Below the pieces are notes generated by a model. It had not been told where the DNA came from. It searched no databases and saw only the letters and a list, made by a program, of their open reading frames with translations. Below, one piece after another: positions 1 through 8,620 of a stretch of 64,000 bases of DNA. Origin of the DNA: Methanobrevibacter gottschalkii DSM 11977 (GTDB lineage Archaea; Methanobacteriota; Methanobacteria; Methanobacteriales; Methanobacteriaceae); contig NZ_RKRG01000003.1 of NCBI RefSeq assembly GCF_003814835.1, positions 1 to 64,000 on the forward strand, written 5' to 3'. A program made the translations under genes and the position numbers. Positions within the stretch are counted from its first letter, which is position 1. Each line of letters opens with the position of its first letter.

Positions 1-185
1 GTTGTCTGATAGGGCATTGCCGGGCAGCTACGCGCTAGGTGATAAAGGCTGAAAGCATCTAAGCCTGAGGTATTCCCTGAAAATAGATTGCTTAGAACAT
101 GAGTAGAAGACTTGTTTGATGGGGTAGGGATGTGAGCTTCGAGGTTTTTTTTATCCGAGTTGTTGAGTCCGCTGCTTCCAATTGT
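1..185 (+). rRNA. 23S ribosomal RNA, 3' end (partial)
   Basis: The left edge cuts into the large-subunit rRNA. The segment GATAAAGGCTGAAAGCATCT at 41-60 and the following text match the universally conserved 3' region of 23S rRNA, and the strand is set by its position before a 5S gene. The 3' boundary near 185 is estimated from where the conserved sequence gives way to AT-rich spacer. GC content is far above the surrounding genome, as expected for rRNA in an AT-rich archaeon. Confidence 0.93.
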
Positions 186-351
186 TCGCTTGCATTATTT
201 TAAAGTTTTAGTTACAAATTATATTTTTGAATTAATATTTTTATGATTTGATATAATTTGGTTAGGTGTTAACAGTAAGGGTGAAAGTTGTACGTGTTAA
301 ATTATAAATTTATTATTGATTTATACTCATATGTGATGTAAAGATATTTTT

Positions 352-472
<121 letters not shown>

Positions 473-510
473 TCTTTATATTACAATTATTATACTTACT
501 TTTTTTGACG

Positions 511-522
511 ATTTTTATATAG
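511..522 (+). promoter_or_regulatory. TATA box for the cimA/cgi121 transcript
   Basis: ATTTTTATATAG lies 37-48 bases before the chosen TTG start at 559. Archaeal transcription starts about 25 bases after the TATA centre, which leaves a short leader carrying the GGTGAT ribosome binding site at 549-554. No experimental start is known; this is position and motif only. Confidence 0.5.
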
Positions 523-558
523 CTTAATACATCTATTGCATAATTTTTGGTGATTTTT

Positions 559-2031
559 TTGAATATTAAAGTATTTGATACTACATTACGTGATGGAGAA
601 CAGACTCCGGGTGTTTCTTTAACTCAACAAGAGAAATTAAGAATTGCAACTAAGCTTGATGAGATTGGTATTGATTATATTGAGGCAGGTTCTGCTATTA
701 CTTCAAAAGGAGAAAGAAAATCAATTAAAGGAATTGCACAACAAGGTTTTAATGCAGAAATATTAAGTTTCTCAAGACCTTTATCAGTTGATATTGATTA
801 TTGTTTAGAATGTGATGTTGATGGTGTTAATTTAGTTGTTCCAACTTCTGATTTGCATATTTCTGATAAATTAAAAATTACACGTGATGAATTAATTCAA
901 TTGTCCAATAATGCTGTTGATTATTGTAAGGATCATGGTTTAATTGTTGAATTATCAGCAGAAGATGCATCAAGAAGTGATACTGATTTTTTAAAATCTG
1001 TTTATCTAAGTGCTATAAATCATGGTGCTGATAGAATTTGTGTTTGTGATACTGTAGGTATATTGACACCAGATTCTTCATTTGAATTATTTGATAAATT
1101 AAATGAGGATATTAATGTTCCTATTGCTGCTCATTGTCATAATGATTTTGGTCTTGCTGTTGCTAATACTTTATCCGCCTTGAAAGGTGGTGCAACAGAA
1201 TTCCATTCAACTATTAATGGTATTGGTGAGCGAGCGGGAAATACTTCTTTTGAGGAATGTGTTGTTAGTATTGACAGATTATTGACAAATTTTTCAACTA
1301 ATGTCAATATTCATGAAATTTATGATATTTCTAAATTAGTTGCCAGATCAACTGGTGTGTATATTCAACCTAATAAAGCAATTGTTGGTGAAAATGCATT
1401 TGCTCATGAATCAGGTATACATTCTGATGGCATTATTAAAAATTCTGCAACATATGAACCTATGACTCCTGAACTTGTTGGCCGTAAACGTAAGTTTGTT
1501 ATAGGAAAACACATGGGGACTCATGGTTTGGAGAATAGACTTAAAGAAATTGGTTTATCAGTTAATAAAACTCAACTTCAACAAATTTGTAATGATATTA
1601 AAGAGTTAGCTGATAAAGGAAAAACTGTTACTGATGTTGATTTACATGTAATAGCGGATAATGTTTTAGAGATAAATCATGAGGATAGGATTAAACTTGA
1701 TGAGTTAACTATTGTTTCCGGAAATAAGATAATGCCAACTGCATCGGTTAAAATAACTTTTGATGATGAAGAAATTCTTAATGCTGGAGTCGGTTTAGGT
1801 CCTGTTGATGCCGCCATTAATGCTGTTAAAACAGTTGATGCATTCAGTGATGTTGAATTAATTGAGTATCATGTAGATGCTATTACTGGCGGTACTGATG
1901 CATTCATTGATGTAATCATTAAATTACAAAAAGGGGATAAAGTTGTATCTGCTCGTGGTACGGAACCGGATATCATTAATGCTAGTGTGAAGGCGTATAT
2001 TTCTGGAGTTAATAGATTATTACGCGATTAG
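559..2031 (+). CDS. cimA: (R)-citramalate synthase / 2-isopropylmalate synthase family protein
   Basis: Condenses acetyl-CoA with a 2-oxoacid; as CimA it would make (R)-citramalate from pyruvate, the entry to isoleucine synthesis. Seen: an HMGL-like TIM barrel opening with FDTTLRDGEQTPGVSLT, the metal-binding HCHNDFGLAVANT and the NGIGERAGN motif, followed by a C-terminal LeuA-type allosteric domain (about residues 370-490). The 490-residue length fits archaeal CimA (about 491) and does not separate it cleanly from LeuA. Start: TTG at 559, four bases after the perfect Shine-Dalgarno GGTGAT at 549-554; the in-frame TTG at 547 overlaps that site and is unlikely. It probably shares a transcript with cgi121, 8 bases downstream. 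The substrate (pyruvate or 2-oxoisovalerate) is inferred, so the symbol is tentative. Confidence 0.75.
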   Translation: MNIKVFDTTLRDGEQTPGVSLTQQEKLRIATKLDEIGIDYIEAGSAITSKGERKSIKGIAQQGFNAEILSFSRPLSVDIDYCLECDVDGVNLVVPTSDLHISDKLKITRDELIQLSNNAVDYCKDHGLIVELSAEDASRSDTDFLKSVYLSAINHGADRICVCDTVGILTPDSSFELFDKLNEDINVPIAAHCHNDFGLAVANTLSALKGGATEFHSTINGIGERAGNTSFEECVVSIDRLLTNFSTNVNIHEIYDISKLVARSTGVYIQPNKAIVGENAFAHESGIHSDGIIKNSATYEPMTPELVGRKRKFVIGKHMGTHGLENRLKEIGLSVNKTQLQQICNDIKELADKGKTVTDVDLHVIADNVLEINHEDRIKLDELTIVSGNKIMPTASVKITFDDEEILNAGVGLGPVDAAINAVKTVDAFSDVELIEYHVDAITGGTDAFIDVIIKLQKGDKVVSARGTEPDIINASVKAYISGVNRLLRD

Positions 2032-2039
2032 GTGTTTAC

Positions 2040-2531
2040 ATGTATATGGAAAATATTCAGATTTTAGGTTTAAAGGGTACTATTGATTCAGTTAGTGAAA
2101 CACTTAATTTAATTGATGGTATTAAAGAAGATAGTGAAATAATCCAACTTTTAAATGCAGATTCCATTGCTTCAAGAAATCATATAATTCATGGTGTTAA
2201 TCAAGCGATTCTTGCTTTTGATAGATGTGAAAATTTAGCTAAAGATTTAAGTGTTGAAATTGTTCTTAGATGTTCTGCCCAAAGGCAGATTTCAAAAGCA
2301 TTTGAAATTTTAGGTTTAAAAGAAGGATACATGAATTTATGTGCAATTTTAGTTAATAGTAAAAATCATACTTCTGAATTATCTGAAATATTCTCATTAG
2401 ATGATAATGTTTTTATTCCAGATGATGAGATTTTAATGAAAATCTATAAAATTAGTGATATTGAGATAAAAAACATGTCTCTTGAAGATATTATTATTGA
2501 CAGAATTACAAAACTCACTGTAAATTATTAA
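2040..2531 (+). CDS. cgi121: KEOPS complex subunit Cgi121
   Basis: Cgi121 binds the Bud32 kinase within KEOPS, which makes the t6A modification at position 37 of ANN-decoding tRNAs, and helps recruit tRNA. Seen: 163 residues with the family core, in which a LLNADSIASRNHIIHGVNQA stretch is followed by the hydrophobic EIVLRCSAQRQISKAFEILG segment. The length is normal for archaeal Cgi121. The start at 2040 has AGGTG five bases upstream; an alternative ATG lies two codons later. It follows cimA by 8 bases and its 3' end overlaps the converging downstream gene by 17 bases. No other KEOPS gene is in the window. Confidence 0.8.
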   Translation: MYMENIQILGLKGTIDSVSETLNLIDGIKEDSEIIQLLNADSIASRNHIIHGVNQAILAFDRCENLAKDLSVEIVLRCSAQRQISKAFEILGLKEGYMNLCAILVNSKNHTSELSEIFSLDDNVFIPDDEILMKIYKISDIEIKNMSLEDIIIDRITKLTVNY

Positions 2532-3468
2532 TTTCCATTTCTTCAATTATTTTATCTAAATGCTCTTTTTTAAGGCAATTGTAATCAAGATTTTTAATTT
2601 CAATTGATATTGCTTTTTGTTTCACACGATTATAATTGGGGCAAGTTGTAATAAATCCACTTTTATCGGTAGTTAATTTTTTTTTCAAATTCCAACCAAT
2701 TGCTTTCGCATCATCATGCAGTATAATTACATTAACACCTCTTTTATTTGGATGTAATGCATTATTAATATATTTTTTTAGATAGTTTGTAGCATTTACT
2801 GTAAGATTTAATTTTTCTGCAATATTATCAAGTTCACTATCTATACCACTACATACAATTTCTGATGTTTTGCTTAATTTTTGGGGCATTAAATCTTCTT
2901 TGAAAATTTCACTTTCATTGCTTGCAATAAAACCGCCCTGACCAACATTGATTATTTTAGGTGATCCTGTTGATGCAAGTATTATATCCGAATATTTTCC
3001 AAGTTTTTTTTCACTATCTCCAATTCCGGCTGAAGCATCTTCGATTGTTAGAATATTATTATTTTTACAATACTTTGCAATTGATTTAGTGTCTTGCTCG
3101 GCACAGTATCCGGCAAAACTAGTATAAATTAATGCAGAACCTTCTCTTAAATCCAGTTCATCAATATATTTAGGGTTAATTAAACCTAAATCTGTTTTTA
3201 ATGTAATGATATTCTTATTTAAGAATTTTGCAATCTGTTTAAATCCATGCCAACCTCCTTGATCAGGAATGATAATGTCTCCTTTAATAGCTGAAAGTGC
3301 AATAAAAATACTGTTATTTCCACTTGAAGTAATTTTAACTTCTTCCTTTTCGGTTAACCTTTTTATTTTTTCTGTGCATCTTTCTTCAAAGTTTATATTG
3401 GTTTTACCTAATGCAACTTTAGACATTGTTTGTCTTGTTTTCTCTGAGGGGGTTTTAAATTTAAACAT
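2515..3468 (-). CDS. DegT/DnrJ/EryC1-type PLP-dependent aminotransferase-fold protein
   Basis: A fold-type I pyridoxal-phosphate enzyme of the DegT/AHBA-synthase group, usually sugar aminotransferases. Seen: SSGNNSIFIALSAIKG near residue 48 as the cofactor phosphate-binding start, the EDASAGIGDSEKKLGKY aspartate region, and the candidate Schiff-base lysine in LASTGSPKIINVGQGGFI. At 317 residues it is shorter than typical DegT proteins (370-400), with a reduced C-terminal part. It begins two bases after the end of nreA and shares its direction, so the two are probably co-transcribed. The substrate is unknown; the pairing with a repair gene gives no clear clue. Confidence 0.65.
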   Translation of the reverse strand: MFKFKTPSEKTRQTMSKVALGKTNINFEERCTEKIKRLTEKEEVKITSSGNNSIFIALSAIKGDIIIPDQGGWHGFKQIAKFLNKNIITLKTDLGLINPKYIDELDLREGSALIYTSFAGYCAEQDTKSIAKYCKNNNILTIEDASAGIGDSEKKLGKYSDIILASTGSPKIINVGQGGFIASNESEIFKEDLMPQKLSKTSEIVCSGIDSELDNIAEKLNLTVNATNYLKKYINNALHPNKRGVNVIILHDDAKAIGWNLKKKLTTDKSGFITTCPNYNRVKQKAISIEIKNLDYNCLKKEHLDKIIEEMEINNLQ

Positions 3469-3470
3469 AA

Positions 3471-4643
3471 TTATCCACTTTTAAAGTACATATCAAGTGT
3501 GGTTTGTTTTGTATGGAGCATTTCATTCATTAAAGTTCCCTGTTTTACATATCTATTGATAGGTATTCGAAGTTTAGTTCCTGCGTATTCAAGACATGAT
3601 TCTAGGGTTTCAAATTCTATGTATGGTCTTTGCATTGCTTCTTTTATGTTTTCTCTTACATTGAAAACACCTAAAGGCACATAACCATCATAAGCTTCTC
3701 TTAAAATTAAAAGCCCTGATTGTTTTTTGATTTGCATTAAATAGTCTAAGACTACCATTTTTGCAGTATAATAACATCCACCAACAATTGAATACTCTTT
3801 TTTACCACCATTTGTTTCATAATCTGAAAAGATTAACTCTTCATTTTTCATTAATCTAATAAATGCTTCATACCATTCGTATTGCCATTCTGTAGGTGTT
3901 AAGATAATTACATAATAATTGTTTAGAGCACCAAATTCAAAGACTCTGTATGTATCTAATTTTTCGAATTTTCTTACCTTTTTTAAAAATTCATCTGCAA
4001 GTGTCGAATCACATGCTGTAATGGACCAGCGAGTTGGAACAAGTTTTCTTTTGTTTTTAGTCCCAATAGCACCAACCGAAAATGCTTTCTGCATAGCGGT
4101 AAATGGCACATCTTTATTGTGAAGATTAACAATTGCATCAGTTGATTTTAAATCTGTATCATAAAATGTTTTTTCAAGTTGCCTATCCCATTTAACTGCA
4201 TCAATATCAAATTTTTCAATAACTGCGCTTGGACCATGAGGCATACTGTCTTCTGTAAGCACGGATCCAGTTGGTCTTCTTCCAAAGGTCGCTTCACTAT
4301 CAATTGATTTGGATGCAAGTGATATGTCTTGAAGTTTTTCAATAAACGGATTTTCTAAATCATCAATTTTTATTAATTGCTTTCCACGTACAAGATTCAT
4401 TCTATAATTAATAATTTCATCTTGTGTTTTATTTTGACCAATCCAATCTTCTGGTGTGTCCATGATAGATGTGTCTCCCATTTGTGAACTCATCATTGGT
4501 CCAGCATATACTTTTGGATATGACCATCTTCCAATAAACACTGATGGTGGAGTTGTTCCTTCAAGATTTTTTCCAACTTTAACGGATTTCATTTGGATTT
4601 GTTCCGTTAATTTGGCAAGATAAGCATTTTTAGTAGTTTTCAT
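3471..4643 (-). CDS. nreA: DNA repair protein NreA
   Basis: NreA is an archaeal protein implicated in repair of DNA damage in partnership with the sliding clamp PCNA. Seen: 390 residues with the family's N-terminal [20 protein letters not shown] and a [12 protein letters not shown] region. The extreme C-terminus, [11 protein letters not shown], is a PCNA-interacting PIP box of the form QxxLxxYF, which is diagnostic. It is the first gene of a two-gene unit with the PLP enzyme and is separated from the GMP synthetase genes by about 53 bases of AT-rich DNA. The start has no competing upstream codon in good context. Confidence 0.85.
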   Translation of the reverse strand: MKTTKNAYLAKLTEQIQMKSVKVGKNLEGTTPPSVFIGRWSYPKVYAGPMMSSQMGDTSIMDTPEDWIGQNKTQDEIINYRMNLVRGKQLIKIDDLENPFIEKLQDISLASKSIDSEATFGRRPTGSVLTEDSMPHGPSAVIEKFDIDAVKWDRQLEKTFYDTDLKSTDAIVNLHNKDVPFTAMQKAFSVGAIGTKNKRKLVPTRWSITACDSTLADEFLKKVRKFEKLDTYRVFEFGALNNYYVIILTPTEWQYEWYEAFIRLMKNEELIFSDYETNGGKKEYSIVGGCYYTAKMVVLDYLMQIKKQSGLLILREAYDGYVPLGVFNVRENIKEAMQRPYIEFETLESCLEYAGTKLRIPINRYVKQGTLMNEMLHTKQTTLDMYFKSG

Positions 4644-4696
4644 TTTATCTTAGGTAAAAAAATAAAAAGGAAAATATCATTTGGTTAAAATAGTAT

Positions 4697-5623
4697 TTAA
4701 CAGAATTCAATGGTTGCAGGTGGTTTATCGCTTACAGATAAAGCGACATGGGTAACTTCAGAAATTTCTGAGGTAATTCTTTTTGATATAGTTTGAATAA
4801 CTTCCCAAGGAAGTTCAGCGACAGATGCAGTCATAGCATCAATAGAGTTAACTACTCTAACTACAACTAAGTATCCAAAGTCTCTTTGATCTCCTTTAAC
4901 ACCGGTAACTTTGGTGTTGGTTAATACGGCAAAGTATTGCCATACATCTTTATCGATACCTGCAGCTTCGATTTCATCACAAACAATTTTGTTTGCTTTT
5001 CTGCATACTTCAACATTTTCTTTTGTAAGTGCTCCGACAACACGCACGCCAAGACCAGGTCCCGGAAATGGTTGTCTGTAAACTGTAGATGCAGGTATGT
5101 TGAGTTCGTCACCGATTTCTCTTACTTCATCTTTGTATAAGTCACGGATTGGTTCACATACTTTCAATTTCATTCCACTTGGAAGGGCTAAGTTGTGATG
5201 GGATTTAATTTCACCTTTAGTTTCAATCCAGTCAGGAGCAATAGTTCCTTGTACTAGGAATTTAGCACCAGATTTAATTGCTTCTCTTTCAAATACATCT
5301 ACAAATATTTTTCCGATAATTTTTCTTTTTAATTCCGGATCTTCAATACCATCAAGAGCATCCATAAATTCATCAGAAGCATCAACAAATTTTAAATTCA
5401 ATCTATCTTTAAAAGTATTAGTTACTTGTTCAACTTCCCCTTCTCTTAAAAGACCGTGATCCACAAATACTGCGGTTAAATTATCACCAATAGCTTCTTG
5501 CACGAGGACAGAACATACTGAACTATCTACTCCTCCAGATAATGCAATAATTGCTTTTTCATCACCAATTTGATCCTTAATTTTTTGTATTGAATCTTCA
5601 ATAAACTCTTTTGGGCTTAACAT
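4697..5623 (-). CDS. guaAB: GMP synthase [glutamine-hydrolysing] subunit B (ATP pyrophosphatase)
   Basis: Adenylates XMP and accepts ammonia from subunit A to form GMP. Seen: the PP-loop [14 protein letters not shown] near residue 30, the family segment [28 protein letters not shown] as two parts of the dimerisation domain, and the terminal KPPATIEF motif, close to the usual KPPGTIEWE. Archaea split GMP synthetase into two proteins, as here. Start: ATG at 5623, one base after the stop of the preceding small gene; earlier in-frame ATGs at 5635 and 5632 lie inside that gene and within the Shine-Dalgarno region. Confidence 0.93.
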   Translation of the reverse strand: MLSPKEFIEDSIQKIKDQIGDEKAIIALSGGVDSSVCSVLVQEAIGDNLTAVFVDHGLLREGEVEQVTNTFKDRLNLKFVDASDEFMDALDGIEDPELKRKIIGKIFVDVFEREAIKSGAKFLVQGTIAPDWIETKGEIKSHHNLALPSGMKLKVCEPIRDLYKDEVREIGDELNIPASTVYRQPFPGPGLGVRVVGALTKENVEVCRKANKIVCDEIEAAGIDKDVWQYFAVLTNTKVTGVKGDQRDFGYLVVVRVVNSIDAMTASVAELPWEVIQTISKRITSEISEVTHVALSVSDKPPATIEFC

Positions 5624-5624
5624 T

Positions 5625-5882
5625 TTATTCATCATCCTCTTCTTCGTAATCCTCGATGAACTGTTTGATTATAGTTTCAAGACCATTGTCATTTCCTGAT
5701 TCAATAGCTTCAAATATTTCATCAAATTTAACATATTTTTCTAATTTTACAGATTTTTGTCCAATTCCAGAAATTCTAAAACTGTATTCTTCGTCTCCAA
5801 TTTGAACGTTTATGGATTGTTTTTTTAATCCGATTTTAAATTCATTTGCTTTATCTCTTAAATCATCAGCATTATCAATCAT
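5625..5882 (-). CDS. conserved-looking small acidic protein between the GMP synthetase subunits
   Basis: Not recognised. It is 85 residues long, without membrane segments or cysteines. It starts [14 protein letters not shown], has a central beta-like [12 protein letters not shown], and ends in a very acidic EDYEEEDDE tail. It lies between the two subunits of one enzyme, 8 bases after guaAA and one base before guaAB, so it must be co-translated with both. Position suggests a role in assembling or regulating the split synthetase, but that is inference. Codon use matches its neighbours, which supports a real gene. Confidence 0.7.
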   Translation of the reverse strand: MIDNADDLRDKANEFKIGLKKQSINVQIGDEEYSFRISGIGQKSVKLEKYVKFDEIFEAIESGNDNGLETIIKQFIEDYEEEDDE

Positions 5883-5890
5883 TGTTACAC

Positions 5891-6448
5891 CTATTTTTTA
5901 CAGATTTTATAAAAATTATTAAATATTGCTTCTCCTTTTGGAGTGTGATGTACTTCTGGGTGGAATTGAATTCCATATACATCTTTATCTTTATGTTTAA
6001 ATGATTCAACATTGCATAAGTTAGAACTAGCCAAGATTTCGAATTCATCGGGAATTGTTTTCACTTCATCTTTATGGGATGACCAAACATCGATTTCAGG
6101 AGCTAGGCCTTCGAATAAGTTTTCATCATTCTTAATATCAATTTTAACTTGAGCATAACTTTCAGTATCTGAAGTAGTAACTTCTCCTCCGTAAACTTTA
6201 GCAATTAACTGATGACCAAGGCATATTCCTAAAATAGGTATGTCAAAATATTTAATGTATTCTTCACTTAAACCAGCATCTTCTATTGATGGTCCACCAC
6301 CTAAAATTAATCCAATAGGATTTTCAGCTTCAATTTCTTCAATAGATAAATTGTTTGAAACTAATTTTGAGGGAATCTTTAAATATTGTAAACTTCTAGC
6401 GATTCTATGGTTATATTGGCCTTTGTTATTAATTACTAAAATTGTCAT
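5891..6448 (-). CDS. guaAA: GMP synthase subunit A (class I glutamine amidotransferase)
   Basis: Hydrolyses glutamine and passes ammonia to GuaAB. Seen: the oxyanion-region [13 protein letters not shown], the nucleophile elbow [15 protein letters not shown] with its catalytic cysteine, and the [11 protein letters not shown] segment with the catalytic His-x-Glu pair. The length (185 residues) is normal for the archaeal free-standing subunit. Start: ATG at 6448 with GGAG seven to ten bases upstream; an in-frame ATG four codons earlier overlaps this site. It heads a three-gene unit with the 85-residue protein and guaAB. Confidence 0.92.
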   Translation of the reverse strand: MTILVINNKGQYNHRIARSLQYLKIPSKLVSNNLSIEEIEAENPIGLILGGGPSIEDAGLSEEYIKYFDIPILGICLGHQLIAKVYGGEVTTSDTESYAQVKIDIKNDENLFEGLAPEIDVWSSHKDEVKTIPDEFEILASSNLCNVESFKHKDKDVYGIQFHPEVHHTPKGEAIFNNFYKICKK

Positions 6449-6520
6449 ATTATACTCCATGAAAATATAATAATATTATTTTTAGTTTTTTTATTTATTA
6501 TAGTTTATTGAAAAATGGCA

Positions 6521-6631
6521 CTTTCAAAAACTTGTCTGATAACTAATTTTTTTCGATTAATATTTCATTAAAAAAGAAGAAGCTTTTTGTAAAAAACTTG
6601 CAGGTATTTAAATCACCTAAGTTTTTGAAAG
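6521..6631. repeat. 111-bp element bounded by a perfect 13-bp inverted repeat
   Basis: CTTTCAAAAACTT at 6521-6533 is exactly mirrored by AAGTTTTTGAAAG at 6619-6631, with a second nested, slightly bulged hairpin at about 6593-6626 (AAAAACTT..AGGT / ACCT AAGTTTTT). The same 13-mer occurs again at 8593-8605, just outside the decayed IS. It sits upstream of guaAA and before the promoter of a small gene. No target duplication is visible. It could be a miniature inverted-repeat element or a structured transcript end. Confidence 0.45.
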
Positions 6632-6650
6632 AGTCAAAAGTTCCTTAAAA

Positions 6651-6662
6651 GTTTATATATTA
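6651..6662 (+). promoter_or_regulatory. TATA box for the 48-residue membrane protein
   Basis: GTTTATATATTA lies 22-33 bases before the ATG at 6684, the right distance for transcription to begin at or just before the start codon. No Shine-Dalgarno sequence stands before that ATG, so the mRNA would be nearly leaderless. Confidence 0.45.
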
Positions 6663-6683
6663 TATGAAATAAACCAATGTTAC

Positions 6684-6830
6684 ATGGAACTTAAAGATTT
6701 AATATTTGTTATTGCTGCAATTTTAATAGCAGTAGTTTTACTTAAAATATTTTTCTGGTTATTGCCAGTGATTGTAGTATTAATAATTGCATTCTTTATT
6801 TATGTATACTTGCAAGATCGTTATAACTAA
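6684..6830 (+). CDS. small membrane protein, 48 residues
   Basis: A short reading frame beginning MELKDLIFVIAAILIA. It has two hydrophobic stretches separated by KIFFW and a short polar tail ending QDRYN. The product would be almost wholly membrane-embedded. It is supported by a well-placed TATA box 22-33 bases upstream and by the fact that its stop overlaps the converging trxB stop by 4 bases, a tight packing typical of real genes here. No family is recognised and no Shine-Dalgarno is seen. Confidence 0.5.
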   Translation: MELKDLIFVIAAILIAVVLLKIFFWLLPVIVVLIIAFFIYVYLQDRYN

Positions 6831-7741
6831 TTTTGAATGTCTTCAAATGCGGAAGTTGCAGCAACTGCACCTTCTCCGCAAGCTACAACCCACTGTTTTA
6901 AACCAATGCAAACATCACCTATTGCATATACATAGTCAATATTAGTTTTTTGAGATTTGTCAATTATGACATGTCCAGATTCATCTAATGTGACTCCTAA
7001 TTGATATGCAAGCTTTGTGTGAGGCATATAACCGACACTAATGAAAACACCATTAGTTGGAACTTCTTTCATTTCGTTAGTTTCATTGTCTTTTAATAAG
7101 ACAGATTCAACAAGCATATCACCTTTTATTTCTTCAACGGTTGCATTTAAAATTGTTTTAATGCCTTCTTTTTTAATCATATCCTGTAAGTGTTTTTGGG
7201 CTCTAAATTCACCTCTTCTATGAATTAATGTAACATTAGCTCCAAGATTATTCAAGTATAACGCTTCTTGAAGAGCGCTGTTTCCTCCACCCACCATTAC
7301 AATGTCACGACCAGCAAAGAAAAATCCATCACAAGTTGCACAGTAACTAACTCCTTTTCCTCTAAATTCTTCCTCACCTTTCACATTTAATTGCCTATGT
7401 GAACTTCCAGTTGCAAGAATAATAATTTTTGATTGATAAGCGTCTTTATCTGTTTTAACAGTGAATCTGTATTCATCATCTGTTCTTATGATTTCTTCCA
7501 CATTTTCCATTTCATGCAAATCACAGTTTTTAATTGCTTGTTCTTTCATTTTCTCTACTAATTCAAGTCCTGAAATTTTATCAAAACCAGGATAATTTTC
7601 CATTTCAGGAACTTCACGGCCAAGTCCGCCTGCCAGGTCTTTATCAATTATTAAATTTTTAGTTCCTTGACGGCCGGCATATATTCCTGCAGTCAACCCA
7701 CCAGGTCCTGCTCCGATAATGATGATATCATATTGATTCAT
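6827..7741 (-). CDS. trxB: thioredoxin reductase (FAD-dependent)
   Basis: Transfers electrons through FAD and a redox disulfide to thioredoxin. Seen: the N-terminal FAD-binding IIGAGPGGLTAGIYAGRQG, the redox CATC motif within YCATCDGFFFAGRD, the second dinucleotide fold VMVGGGNSALQEALYLNNLG, and the C-terminal YAIGDVC FAD site. The length of 304 residues is typical. In methanogens related enzymes may use reduced F420 instead of NADPH; the sequence alone does not settle the donor, though HRRGEFRA after the second fold resembles NADPH-type enzymes. It is monocistronic, with RBS AGAGG before the ATG. Confidence 0.92.
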   Translation of the reverse strand: MNQYDIIIIGAGPGGLTAGIYAGRQGTKNLIIDKDLAGGLGREVPEMENYPGFDKISGLELVEKMKEQAIKNCDLHEMENVEEIIRTDDEYRFTVKTDKDAYQSKIIILATGSSHRQLNVKGEEEFRGKGVSYCATCDGFFFAGRDIVMVGGGNSALQEALYLNNLGANVTLIHRRGEFRAQKHLQDMIKKEGIKTILNATVEEIKGDMLVESVLLKDNETNEMKEVPTNGVFISVGYMPHTKLAYQLGVTLDESGHVIIDKSQKTNIDYVYAIGDVCIGLKQWVVACGEGAVAATSAFEDIQN

Positions 7742-8107
7742 TTTAAAACCTCTAGTTTTATTTATTGAACTAAATATTAATTAAAATTATGCATTGCTTA
7801 TTAAAGTTATAATCGTGATTTTTTATGAAAAGAGTATATGATTATATGTATTTGATAGGTATCCAATTGGTTGAGTTTTTAATGATGTTGTAAGTCACTA
7901 ATGTTCTTTTTCCATTATTCACTTGTTGCAATAACTGTTTAAAATGACATATAGGCATATAATGAATGTAGGAAGCGCAATATATGTAATAAAAAGAAAA
8001 TTTAACGGAAGAAATCATAGTAAAAATACAAAATTCCAATAAGGAAACAAAAGATATATTTTATAACATTTACAGAATAATACAAATATTTTAAAGGGGA
8101 GGGGTTT
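7742..8107. other. intergenic region with a possible gene fragment
   Basis: 366 bases without a convincing gene. It holds the minus-strand promoter region and ribosome binding site of trxB at the left. On the minus strand a 65-codon open stretch (7842-8039) contains HYMPICHFKQLLQQVNNGKR. It has no ribosome binding site and no recognised domain, and may be a fragment of a lost gene. Confidence 0.4.
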
Positions 8108-8539
8108 CTACAATTTGCTTATTAAAAAATAAGATACTGCAAATAATAATGCTATTGCGATTATATGAACAAAATGTTTAGAAGTGGTGAAATTGTTTAT
8201 ATCTTCAAGTAAATTTGGATTTTCCTCACCATTTGCTCTTTTGACATCTATGTATGTTTCATATATTGCATATATCCAGAGTATTATTGCAATTATAATG
8301 AATATTTGAAATTTTCTCATACGGTTGGATATTAATATGAAAATAAAAAGTATAATTCCTTTTTTCTTATTTCCTGCATAATATATTCCTAAACCCATCA
8401 AAAAAATTGAAAGGAATAATGCAAGATACATATTCTTCTCTTCAGTTATTTTGTTGTTTGGTTTTTTAATTTGGTTTCCACAATTACTACAAAATCGTGT
8501 ATTATCTGGAATTTCTTTACCACATTTTTCACAAAACAT
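8108..8539 (-). CDS. zinc-ribbon membrane protein
   Basis: 143 residues. The N-terminus is a rubredoxin-knuckle zinc ribbon, FCEKCGKEIPDNTRFCSNCG, with four cysteines in two CxxC pairs. After a polar linker come three to four hydrophobic helices (about residues 38-58, 62-92 and 122-140). Small zinc-ribbon/membrane proteins of this kind are common in Methanobrevibacter and their function is unknown. A TATA-like AATATATAAAAAG precedes the start by about 20 bases on the minus strand, giving a nearly leaderless mRNA. It belongs with the three zinc-ribbon genes after 10283, from which a decayed IS now separates it. Confidence 0.7.
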   Translation of the reverse strand: MFCEKCGKEIPDNTRFCSNCGNQIKKPNNKITEEKNMYLALFLSIFLMGLGIYYAGNKKKGIILFIFILISNRMRKFQIFIIIAIILWIYAIYETYIDVKRANGEENPNLLEDINNFTTSKHFVHIIAIALLFAVSYFLISKL

Positions 8540-8620
8540 ATTAACTAATTTATTAGACTTTTTATATATTATTTAATAAATTTTTTCAGATTCTTTCAAA
8601 AACTTTGTTGATTTTCAACT

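Noticed and set aside
7842-8039. 65-codon minus-strand open frame
   Set aside because: No ribosome binding site and no recognised family; kept only as a possible fragment in the intergenic note.
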